From Micromonospora sp. M71_S20 (GTDB lineage: Bacteria > Actinomycetota > Actinomycetes > Mycobacteriales > Micromonosporaceae): DNA of 64,000 nt. Within the stretch, counting starts at the first letter, position 1, and every line of letters begins with the position of its first letter. Location: NCBI RefSeq assembly GCF_003664255.1, contig NZ_RCCV01000002.1, positions 250,501 through 314,500 of the forward strand. The letters run 5' to 3'. The notes under the pieces are model-generated. The model had not been told where the DNA came from. It ran no database searches and saw nothing but the letters and a program-made list of their open reading frames with translations. Positions 37,100 to 44,069 of the stretch are shown here, piece by piece. The translations under genes and the position numbers were made by a program.

Positions 37100-37762
37100 A
37101 TGAGCATCCCGACCATGACCGAGACCAGCGAGCCGGCCAGCCCGGCTCCGGAGGAGCGGCGGTCGCCGGCCCGCTGGGGCACGGCCGCGCTGGCCCTGGC
37201 CGTCGTGGTCGGGCTGCTCCTCGGGTACGCGGGCGGCATGCTGACGCCCCGGCTCACCCGGCCGGGCGACGCCTCGCCCGAGGCGGGCTTCGCCCGGGAC
37301 ATGCTGACCCACCACGCGCAGGCGGTGGAGATGGGTCTGGTCGCCTTCGACAAGGGCAGCGACCCGGAGGTCCGCAGCATCGGCGGCGACATCGCCACCG
37401 CCCAGCAGGGCGAGATCGGCACCATGCACACGTGGCTGCGTTCGTGGGGGCTCGACCCGGCGGGCAGCGAGCCGTCGATGTCCTGGATGTCCGACGGCGC
37501 GGGCCTGGTCAGGAACGGGTTGATGCCGGGCATGGCCACTCCCGAGGAGATGGCGAAGCTGCACGCGGCGGAGGGCCGGGAGCTGGACGTCCTCTTCCTG
37601 CAACTGATGATCAAGCACCACCTGGGCGGCATCCACATGATCGACGGGATCCTCGAGGTCAGCGACGAGACCGACGTGGTCAGGACCGCGCAGACCATGA
37701 AGAACACCCAGCGCAACGACCTCACCAATCTCCAGAACGCGCTGAAGCGGCTGGGCGGCTGA
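37100..37762 (+). CDS. DUF305 membrane-anchored protein
   Basis: A 220-residue protein with one N-terminal helix (ALALAVVVGLLLGYAGGML) and a ferritin-like helical DUF305 domain outside the membrane. Two conserved repeats carry histidine and methionine pairs: FARDMLTHHAQAVEMG and LFLQLMIKHHLGGIHMIDG. Such His/Met clusters suggest copper or other metal binding, which fits some DUF305 genes lying near copper genes, but no copper gene is seen here. The ATG follows AGGAGAGCG. It is co-transcribed with the DUF3105 gene. Confidence 0.88.
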   Translation: MSIPTMTETSEPASPAPEERRSPARWGTAALALAVVVGLLLGYAGGMLTPRLTRPGDASPEAGFARDMLTHHAQAVEMGLVAFDKGSDPEVRSIGGDIATAQQGEIGTMHTWLRSWGLDPAGSEPSMSWMSDGAGLVRNGLMPGMATPEEMAKLHAAEGRELDVLFLQLMIKHHLGGIHMIDGILEVSDETDVVRTAQTMKNTQRNDLTNLQNALKRLGG

Positions 37763-38002
37763 CCCCGCGCCACCGCACCGCTGTCCGTCGAGAGGTCCGC
37801 GTCGCCGCCGGTTCGCCCCGGCCGCCGCGGGCCTCTCGCCGTTCCGCCCCGAGGCCGAAGCGGGCCGGCTCGAACGTCCGGCCCGTGCGGGGCGGCGCCG
37901 GAAGCGATCTCGCCCGTGTCCGTTTTAAGGACTAAGCGACCCCTCGTGCGATCCGACCGATTACGACACTAAGAGAGTTTTCTCCACACATATCGTGACC
38001 AG

Positions 38003-38722
38003 TTGCGATTCGGGCTCGTTGCGCAGGACGTGGGGGTTGCACTGAGAGACGCACGGCGTTCGGTCACCAGCTGGTGCCGGCGCCACACCATCGGCGGTGA
38101 CGGGGCGGTGGCAGCCGTCCGTCGCGGACAGCGGCAGGGCGAGCCGGGAACGCTCAGCCGCGAACAGGAGCTCGAACTCATCGACGTCCTGCGGGGCGTC
38201 TACCCCGACGAGCTGGGCCTGGACGAGGAGCTGTGGACGCGGCAGAGCCTGCACGCCCTCATCCAGCACCGCTTCGCGGCGCCCATGGACGCCGGGGCGG
38301 TCGGGGCGTACCTGCGGGCCTGGGGGCTGGGCCCGCGCGAGCCCCGGGAGCGGGCCTGCGGTCTCTGCGTCGGCGCGGTGGAGCGCTGGGTACGCAGCGA
38401 GTACCCGACCATCACCCGGGCGGCGCAGGAGCACCTCGCCGAGGTCTACTGGATCGGCCGCGTACGCCTGCGCGGCACGATGCCGGCGGCGGACGTCATC
38501 TCCGCCGTCTCCTCCCGCGGCCGGGTGCGCTTCATGATCACCACACCGTCGGTCGACCCGCCGCTCCCCCGCGACTTCGTGCTGCGGCTCAGCGGCGAGG
38601 AGCAGCGGACCGTGCACCTGATCGTGGACGGCTCCTGGCCCCGCAACGAGTGGCCCCGGCGCCTGCCCCGCCGCATCGTGCTGCACCCGCTGCCCAGCTG
38701 CGGCCGCGTCGTCGCCGCCTGA
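38003..38722 (+). CDS. IS630-transposase-derived protein lacking catalytic residues
   Basis: The 239-residue protein follows the IS630 transposase plan. A winged-helix region is visible at residues 50-125 (LDEELWTRQSLHALIQHRF, then LRAWGLGPREP), then VERWVRSEYPTITRAA. Catalytically active relatives have Y/H-W-x-D-E next; here it is V-Y-W-I-G-R, so the first acidic residue is lost. The segment VISAVSSRGRVRFMI and the second Asp (LIVDG, D209) remain, while the protein stops before the final Glu. It starts at TTG 38003; GTG 38030 is an alternative. The frame is intact with host-like codon use, suggesting a domesticated gene. A decaying insertion is the alternative. Confidence 0.75.
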   Translation: MRFGLVAQDVGVALRDARRSVTSWCRRHTIGGDGAVAAVRRGQRQGEPGTLSREQELELIDVLRGVYPDELGLDEELWTRQSLHALIQHRFAAPMDAGAVGAYLRAWGLGPREPRERACGLCVGAVERWVRSEYPTITRAAQEHLAEVYWIGRVRLRGTMPAADVISAVSSRGRVRFMITTPSVDPPLPRDFVLRLSGEEQRTVHLIVDGSWPRNEWPRRLPRRIVLHPLPSCGRVVAA

Positions 38723-39026
38723 CCACCCACAGCGCCGGCGCCCGCACCGTACGCCCGACATCGGGTGCGACGGCCCGCGCCGGGGCCGGCCCGCCCCGGC
38801 GCGACGGCCGAAGTGGCCGGGCGGGCAACGACGAGTGGAACGCCATGGCCGCATCGGACGACGGGACACAACCGTGAGGTTTCACTCGTGCCGCCCCGAG
38901 GGCGTCCGCCCTCCCCCTGGAGCGGCGTGCGGCGCAGGCGGCACCGGGCAGGGCGACACGAGGGCGGGCACCGGATACCGATTCGGCGTTCCGGGGAGGC
39001 GTTTGCTAGTCTTCTCGAGTCGCTGA
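38723..39026. other. Intergenic region upstream of tRNA-Arg
   Basis: About 304 nt without a convincing gene. The last 50 nt should hold the tRNA promoter; TAGTCT near 39007-39012 may be its -10 element. I see no repeats or attachment-site duplication here. Confidence 0.45.
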
Positions 39027-39101
39027 GCCCCCGTAGCTCAGGGGATAGAGCACCGCCCTCCGGAGGCGGGGGCGCAGGTTCGAATCCTGCCGGGGGCACC
39101 A
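39027..39101 (+). tRNA. tRNA-Arg (anticodon CCG)
   Basis: A full cloverleaf is visible. The acceptor is GCCCCCG/CGGGGGC with discriminator A at 39098. The D stem is GCTC/GAGC. The anticodon stem CCGCC/GGCGG closes loop CTCCGGA with CCG at positions 34-36, and the T arm is GCAGGTTCGAATCCTGC. CCA is encoded (39099-39101). It reads the CGG arginine codon, frequent in this genome. It stands alone and is followed by a terminator. Confidence 0.97.
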
Positions 39102-39115
39102 CGATGAGCACGATC

Positions 39116-39153
39116 AAGGCCGCTGACCAGGGCAAGCCCAGGCAGCGGCCTTT
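39116..39153 (+). terminator. tRNA-Arg terminator
   Basis: AAGGCCGCTG at 39116-39125 pairs with CAGCGGCCTT at 39143-39152. A small inner hairpin GGGC-AA-GCCC lies inside, and the stem runs into TTTGT. Position and shape fit an intrinsic terminator. Confidence 0.85.
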
Positions 39154-39340
39154 GTCGTACGTCCGGCCGCGTTCGGCTCTCAGCGGCCCGTGACGGGCGC
39201 CTGCACCCGATGCGTGCCGAAGTTGAACCCGGCCGTCGCCTGGCGTGGCTGAGCCGGATCATCAGGCGGGCGGCCGCGGAGCAGGTGCGGCGCATGCGGA
39301 AGCCATCGCAGCCACTGCACATCTGTTGGAGACTCCAGCC

Positions 39341-39859
39341 TCACCCGACAAGCTGGTCTTCCACGAAACGCATCCGCTTGACGATCTTCCCTTCCTTGCT
39401 TTTCTCATAACTGGAGTATTCTTTCTGCGGGTCTGCGTCCGACCAATCTACCGCCGCAATGAGATCGTTCTTGTGGTGCTCCATCCGATCCGTGCTCAGG
39501 TAGCCCTCGTCCGGCTGCCAGTCCCTCGGCAGGTCGGCGCTCTCCCGGTAGAAGTACATGTGGAAGAAGCGGGTCTTTCCCGCCGCCGCTTCGATCTTCC
39601 CCTCGACTGGGTGCTCCTTGCCGTACTTCTCGACCAGCTCCTTCAGTTCCGTCAGATCCTCGGGTGGGTTCAGGATCATGTAATGCTTCCTGACGGTCAC
39701 GTGGTCTTCGTCCTTCTTGCCGAAGACCTCCTCCGTGTTCTCGATCTCGAAGATCCTGGTCTCCCCCGAATCCTCATTTCTTGCGCATCCGGCCAGGATC
39801 AACGGAACGAGAAGCACGCCGACAATCAAGGCCAGGGTCTTCGCATGGGCTCTGATCAC
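39341..39859 (-). CDS. Putative lipoprotein of foreign base composition
   Basis: A 172-residue protein with a lipoprotein signal: positive start MIRAHAK, hydrophobic core, and lipobox LILAGC with C25 as the lipidated residue. The mature part is charged and unlike its neighbours, with K, E, I, N and Y common (EVFGKKDEDHVTVRKHYM, FFHMYFYRESADLPRDWQ). GAGGAGGATCTG precedes the GTG start. G+C is clearly reduced; 28 of 60 bases in 39361-39420 are G or C. I do not recognise the family. Composition and location just beyond a tRNA gene suggest horizontal transfer, but no integrase is present. Confidence 0.75.
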   Translation of the reverse strand: MIRAHAKTLALIVGVLLVPLILAGCARNEDSGETRIFEIENTEEVFGKKDEDHVTVRKHYMILNPPEDLTELKELVEKYGKEHPVEGKIEAAAGKTRFFHMYFYRESADLPRDWQPDEGYLSTDRMEHHKNDLIAAVDWSDADPQKEYSSYEKSKEGKIVKRMRFVEDQLVG

Positions 39860-40082
39860 CAGATCCTCCTCAGAGCTGGACTGGCCGCAGCACGGGTGGC
39901 GGCGGGGCGGGCCCGCAGCGGCGCGGGCTCGCCATGAACGCGAGGCGAGGGCAGCGCGATCATGAGCGGGAGACTACCTACTGGATCATGGTCGCCAGCA
40001 GAGGCCGCCGACCAGGTTGGCTGGTCGACGACCTCTCCCGTGCTCCGGCCGCCGCCCGGTCGGGGCGGGCGGAAGGCGTCCG

Positions 40083-40586
40083 TCAGGTCCGAGGGGCGGT
40101 CGCGCGGGCCCAGCGCAGCAGCGCGGTGAACGCCAGCGCGGCCGTCACCGCCCCGCCCACCAGCCGCACCCGGTGCCCGGCGACGAACTCGGCCGCGACC
40201 TGACGCAGGTACTCCGGGGAGTGCGTGCCGACCGGGTCGACGAACATGATCTCGTTGCGCGGCCAGAAGAAGAAGACCGAGAACAGGAACTCGCAGGCGA
40301 CGAAGACCACGGCCGCGCCGGCGACCCACCAGCGCAGCCGGCGGTCGCGCCAGGTGAGCACCGCCGCCGCGAGGCAGGCGAGCACGACGGTCGCGCCGAG
40401 CGGCGGGAAGTAGTCACTCGGGCCGCCCGCCACCAGGAACTCGCGGGCCCGGTCCAGGGACGCCGGGGGGTCGCCGAAGATGTTGGGGTAGAGCATCACG
40501 GTCTCGGCGGCGACGCCGCCGAACGACATCATGGCCGTCCACACCAGGGCGATGAGCACCGTCCAGGTCAGCCTGTCGCGGGTCAT
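40083..40586 (-). CDS. Four-helix membrane protein, DUF1772-like
   Basis: A 167-residue protein with four hydrophobic segments: near the N-terminus (WTVLIALVWTAMMSFGGVA), LGATVVLACLAAAVLTW, WWVAGAAVVFVACEFLFSVF and LVGGAVTAALAFTALL. A conserved-looking extracytoplasmic loop contains FWPRNEIMFVDPVGTHSPE. The topology and the N-x-x-M-F pattern recall the DUF1772/anthrone-oxygenase-like group, but I am not certain. The ATG is preceded by CAGGAGGACCC. It is a single-gene unit; no functional partner is evident. Confidence 0.72.
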   Translation of the reverse strand: MTRDRLTWTVLIALVWTAMMSFGGVAAETVMLYPNIFGDPPASLDRAREFLVAGGPSDYFPPLGATVVLACLAAAVLTWRDRRLRWWVAGAAVVFVACEFLFSVFFFWPRNEIMFVDPVGTHSPEYLRQVAAEFVAGHRVRLVGGAVTAALAFTALLRWARATAPRT

Positions 40587-40891
40587 GGGTCCTCCTGCCG
40601 ATCCAGTCGACGCCGTGCCGGCGCCGTCCGCTGGGGTCGTCGTCGACGCTAGGTCGGCCGCCGCCGCCCGTCTGCCGCCCGACGGCGCGAACGCGGGGTC
40701 GACTCCGGACGTACGGCGGCACGGACCGGTCGCCCGCCCGCGCGGTCGGGCGTCGCTTCCCGACGTAGCCGGGGTGGCCGACGGGCATGGTCGAGGGGCG
40801 ACCCACGGCAGGCGACGGAGGGCCGACAGGCGACAGGCCGACGGGTGGCCGGCGACAGGCGACGGAGGGGGCCGAGGGCGGTGGGCGTACG
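40587..40891. other. Intergenic region with scrambled short repeats
   Basis: Around 305 nt between two minus-strand genes. Between about 40808 and 40870, GGCGACAGGC, GGCGACGG and GGCCGAC units recur in irregular order. No coding frame is convincing. The part next to 40586 should hold the promoter of the membrane protein. Confidence 0.5.
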
Positions 40892-41851
40892 TCAGCCGGC
40901 GGCGCGGCGGGCGCGGGCCCGGCGCTTGCCCTCGTGCATGGCCTGCACGCGGGCGACCGGGATGGTGTGCCCCTCGGCGACCAGGTCCGCCGGGAGCCGC
41001 TGCGGCGCCGGCAGCCGCTCGGCCCAGGGGTCGCGCCCGGCGATCAGCGCCGGAGCGGTGCGGATGGTGAAGTCCGCCGGGGTCACGTCGCCCAGGTCGG
41101 CCCAGTCGACCGGGAAGGAGACCGGCACGCCCGGCCGCAGCCGCGGACTGTAGGTGGCCACCACGGTCGCCCCGCCGGCCCGGGTCGAGTCGACGAACAC
41201 CTTGCCGCCCCGGTCCTCGCGGATGAAGGCCGTGGTGGCCAGCGCCGGGTCCAGCCGTTCGGCGCGGGCCGCCACCGCCCGGGTCGCGGCGGCCATGTCC
41301 TCCACCGTGGCGCCCTCCGCGACCGGCACGAAGACGTGCACGCCCTTGGCCCCGCTGGTCTTGACCGCACCGGCGAGCCCCGCGTCGGCGAGCGCCTGCC
41401 GGACCAGCCGTGCGGCGGCGACCGCCAGCGCGAAGGAGTCTCCCTCCGGCGGATCGAGGTCCAGCACCAGGTGGGTGGGGCGGTGCAGGTCGTCGACCGT
41501 GGCCAGGGTGGGGTGGTACTCCACCGCGCGCTGGTTGGCGAACCAGAGCAGGGTGCGCCGGTCGTCGCAGAGCGCGTACGAGATCTCGCGGTGCGACGCC
41601 TCCGCCCAGACCGGCGTGCGGGGCACCCAGTCCGGGGTGTACTTCGGCAGGTTCTTCTGCATGAACGGCGGCTGCCCCGGCCGGACCCGGATCACCGACA
41701 GCGGCCGGCCCCGCAGCTGCGGCAGGATCCGCTCGTGCACCGCGTCGAGGTAGTCGACCAGGTCCCGCTTGGTCGCGTCGGCACCGTCGAACAACGGCTG
41801 GTCGAGGTTGGTCAGCGACACCCCGTCCCGGGTCTCGTCAGCGCCACTCAT
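40892..41851 (-). CDS. ligD: Stand-alone LigD-type polymerase domain (NHEJ)
   Basis: A 319-residue archaeo-eukaryotic primase-like polymerase of the LigD PolDom family, which fills and extends ends during non-homologous end joining. The metal-binding pair is in LVLDLDPPEGDSF, and the motif SGAKGVHVFVPV provides the conserved S-x-K-G-x-H-V nucleotide-binding segment. Fused ligase and phosphoesterase domains are absent, as in many actinomycetes where the parts are separate genes. No ku or ligase gene lies in this window, so the complete repair system must be elsewhere. Confidence 0.9.
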   Translation of the reverse strand: MSGADETRDGVSLTNLDQPLFDGADATKRDLVDYLDAVHERILPQLRGRPLSVIRVRPGQPPFMQKNLPKYTPDWVPRTPVWAEASHREISYALCDDRRTLLWFANQRAVEYHPTLATVDDLHRPTHLVLDLDPPEGDSFALAVAAARLVRQALADAGLAGAVKTSGAKGVHVFVPVAEGATVEDMAAATRAVAARAERLDPALATTAFIREDRGGKVFVDSTRAGGATVVATYSPRLRPGVPVSFPVDWADLGDVTPADFTIRTAPALIAGRDPWAERLPAPQRLPADLVAEGHTIPVARVQAMHEGKRRARARRAAG

Positions 41852-41882
41852 CCGACCACCTTCGCGGCCCGGGGGCCGGCGG

Positions 41883-42680
41883 TCAACCGGACGCGGCGGG
41901 GCGAACCGCGGCGAACGGGTCGCCGCCGGCCCGGACGACGTCGAGCAGCCGCTGCGTGTGCCCGTGGGCGGCGGCGTACAGGCCCCCGCCGTAGCTGACC
42001 CGGGCCACCCCGAGCGCGGCCAGCTCCGACACCGTCGGGGCGCCGGGGCGGGCGAGCGCGTTCACCGCCCCGGGCACGGCCGCCACCAGCTCGGACAGGA
42101 CCGCCGGGTCGGCGAGCAGGATCGGGTAGACGCAGTCCGCGCCGGCGGCGAGGTAGCGGGTGGCCCGGCGGACCGCCTCCGGGAGCCGGGCGGCGGGGTC
42201 GCCGCCCGCGGCGAGGAAGACGTCGATCCGGGCGTTGAGCACCACCGGCACCCCGGCCGCGTCGGCCGCCGCCCGGACCTCGGCCAGCAGGTCGGCCTGC
42301 GCCCCGGCGTCGACCAACCGGCCGGTACGCGGGTCGGAGTCCTCCAGGTTGAGCCCGACCGCCCCGGCGTCGAGCAGGCGTTCCACCAGCTCGGCGGGGC
42401 GCAGCCCGTACCCCCGCTCCAGGTCGGCGGTGACGGGAACGGCGACGGCGCGGGCGACGCGGGCCACGGCGGCGAACATCTCGCCGGGCGGGGTGGCCTC
42501 GCCGTCGGCGTGGCCGAGCGATTCGGCCACGGCGCTGCTGCTGGTGGCCACGGCCGGGAAGCCGGCGGCGGCGACCAGGCGGGCAGAGCCAGCATCCCAG
42601 GCGTTGGGCAGGATGAGCGGGTCACCGGGCCGGTGCAGCGTGCGCAGCGTCGCCGCCCGGTCGGCGATATCGTCGGTCAT
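41883..42680 (-). CDS. Isocitrate lyase/PEP mutase family enzyme
   Basis: A 265-residue TIM-barrel enzyme of the ICL/PEPM superfamily. The N-terminal strand reads LPNAWDAGSARLVAAAGFPA with the substrate-contacting N-x-W-D; the metal site follows in VTADLERGYG; and the loop motif is GLNLEDSDPRTGRL. The usual K-K-C-G-H signature of true isocitrate lyase is missing, so it is more like carboxyphosphonoenolpyruvate mutase or oxaloacetate hydrolase relatives. The ATG at 42680 was preferred over an upstream start with Arg-rich N-terminus. It is divergent from the HxlR gene; substrate unknown. Confidence 0.87.
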   Translation of the reverse strand: MTDDIADRAATLRTLHRPGDPLILPNAWDAGSARLVAAAGFPAVATSSSAVAESLGHADGEATPPGEMFAAVARVARAVAVPVTADLERGYGLRPAELVERLLDAGAVGLNLEDSDPRTGRLVDAGAQADLLAEVRAAADAAGVPVVLNARIDVFLAAGGDPAARLPEAVRRATRYLAAGADCVYPILLADPAVLSELVAAVPGAVNALARPGAPTVSELAALGVARVSYGGGLYAAAHGHTQRLLDVVRAGGDPFAAVRPAASG

Positions 42681-42925
42681 ACGCCGATTCTCGACGGGCC
42701 GGGGCCCGGCTCTAAGCTCCAATCCCGCACCGATGGACTGGCCGCTCCCGGCGCCGACCCGCGTCTCGAGCGGGCGCCTCGGCCGACCCCCGGGCGGATC
42801 CCTCGGCCGACCGCCGGGCAGGCTGGAACGGGCGCCGGAGGGCTGGGGCGGGCGCCGCGCGACGCGGTCCGGGACGGGCCGCCTCGCCTTTCGCCGAGGG
42901 GCGGCGGAGCGTGAGGAGGCACTGC

Positions 42926-43387
42926 GTGTCCCAGGGGAACAACGATGTCACCGACGGGCGGGAGTCCCCGGCGTGCGGGGCGGTCGACGAGCCCTCCGCC
43001 CCCGGTCAGGCCGAGGCGTGCACGGTCCGCGAGGTGCTCGACCGGGTGGGCGGCAAGTGGAGCGTCGGCATCCTCGTGGCCGCCTGCCAGGGCCCGGTGC
43101 GCTTCACGGAGCTGGAGCGCCGCGTGGCGGGGATCAGCCGCCGGATGCTCACCCTGACCCTGCGCAACCTGGAACGCGACGGGCTGCTGCACCGGAGGGT
43201 CCATCCGACCGTCCCGCCGAAGGTGGAGTACACCGCCACCCCGATCGCGCTGGAGCTCCACGGGTCGCTGGTGGCCCTGACGGACTGGGCGGAGCGGCAC
43301 CGCAGCGCGATCGCCGAGGCCCGGGCCGCGTACGACCGGGCGCACGGCGCGGCCGACGACGCGCTCCCGCACGCCCCGGAGGGGTAA
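42926..43387 (+). CDS. HxlR-family transcriptional regulator
   Basis: A 153-residue winged-helix regulator. The HxlR domain occupies residues 30-125: DRVGGKWSVGILVAACQGPV, then RFTELERRVAGISRRMLTLT with the recognition helix, then the wing LLHRRVHPTVPPKVEY. A cysteine 13 residues before the domain and one inside it could be redox sensors, as in other HxlR members. I took the GTG at 42926 because GAGGAGGCACTGC lies at the right distance; a GTG five codons earlier is possible. It may control its divergent neighbour or the adjacent TetR-MMPL pair. Confidence 0.9.
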   Translation: MSQGNNDVTDGRESPACGAVDEPSAPGQAEACTVREVLDRVGGKWSVGILVAACQGPVRFTELERRVAGISRRMLTLTLRNLERDGLLHRRVHPTVPPKVEYTATPIALELHGSLVALTDWAERHRSAIAEARAAYDRAHGAADDALPHAPEG

Positions 43388-43423
43388 ACCTCGACCGGGT
43401 GTGGGGAACGCCACGCCCTCGAT

Positions 43424-43458
43424 CTGACCGATCGGTCAGGGTCTGACCGATCGGTCAG
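43424..43458. promoter_or_regulatory. Two tandem TetR-type operators
   Basis: The perfect 16-bp palindrome CTGACCGATCGGTCAG occurs at 43424-43439 and again at 43443-43458, 19 bp centre to centre. It lies 28 nt ahead of the tetR start. Spacing close to two helical turns suggests two dimers binding on the same face, blocking the tetR-mmpL promoter. Confidence 0.9.
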
Positions 43459-43485
43459 GCATGCTGGTCGGGGAGGTGGACCGGC

Positions 43486-44031
43486 ATGGCGCGGATGGTT
43501 CCGGAGACGCACGACGAGATCCTTTCGGCGGCGGCCCGACGCTTCGCGACGACCGGCTACCGGGGCACCTCGTTGCAGGACATCGCGCGCGAGGTCGGCT
43601 GCTCCAAGGCGGCGGTGCTCTACCACTTCGCCAACAAGGAGGCCATCCTCACCGAGCTGATGGCCCCGGCGATCGACGTCCTCCAGGCGCTCGACGAGCG
43701 GATCTCCGCGCATCGCGGCGCGGACGCCCAGCGGGTCGCCGCCGAGGGCTTCGTCGACCTCGCGGTCCGTTTCCGTCGCGAGATCGCCCTGCTCCGGGGC
43801 GAGTTCCCGGAGCTGCTCAAGCAGCCCGCCTTCGCGCACATCCAGCGGATGTCCGAGCGACTGGTCGACGCGCTCGCCGGACACCCGGCACGCCCGTCCG
43901 CCCGGATCGCGGCGCTGGTGCTGCTCGCCGGCATCTCCGAGACCTGCGGGGAGTTCGCCGACGTACCCGACGAGGAGCTGCGCACCGCCCTGCTGGCACT
44001 CGCCCGGCGGGCACTGGAGCCCGTCGACTGA
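43486..44031 (+). CDS. TetR-family repressor of the adjacent MMPL transporter
   Basis: A 181-residue regulator. The N-terminal HTH is complete: THDEILSAAARRFATTGYRG, then TSLQDIAREVGCSKAAVLYH with the conserved Y-x-H-F-x-x-K ending (YHFANKEAIL). The C-terminal helical half should form the ligand pocket and dimer interface. GGGGAGGTGGACCGGC supplies the ribosome-binding site. Two perfect palindromes just upstream are the likely operators, so the protein probably represses itself and the MMPL gene 38 nt downstream until a hydrophobic ligand binds. Confidence 0.93.
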   Translation: MARMVPETHDEILSAAARRFATTGYRGTSLQDIAREVGCSKAAVLYHFANKEAILTELMAPAIDVLQALDERISAHRGADAQRVAAEGFVDLAVRFRREIALLRGEFPELLKQPAFAHIQRMSERLVDALAGHPARPSARIAALVLLAGISETCGEFADVPDEELRTALLALARRALEPVD

Positions 44032-44069
44032 TCCGTACCCAACCATCCACGACCGAGGACAAGGAACTC

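Noticed and set aside
39027..39101. Integration site of a large mobile element at tRNA-Arg
   Set aside because: No integrase, no second copy of the tRNA 3' end and a host-type terminator right after the tRNA; only a small foreign segment can be argued.
41883..42722. True isocitrate lyase
   Set aside because: The length is about half and the KKCGH signature is missing, so only superfamily membership is supported.
43424..43458. Short CRISPR or attachment-site repeats
   Set aside because: Only two copies, each a perfect palindrome, directly ahead of a tetR gene; operator is the simpler reading.
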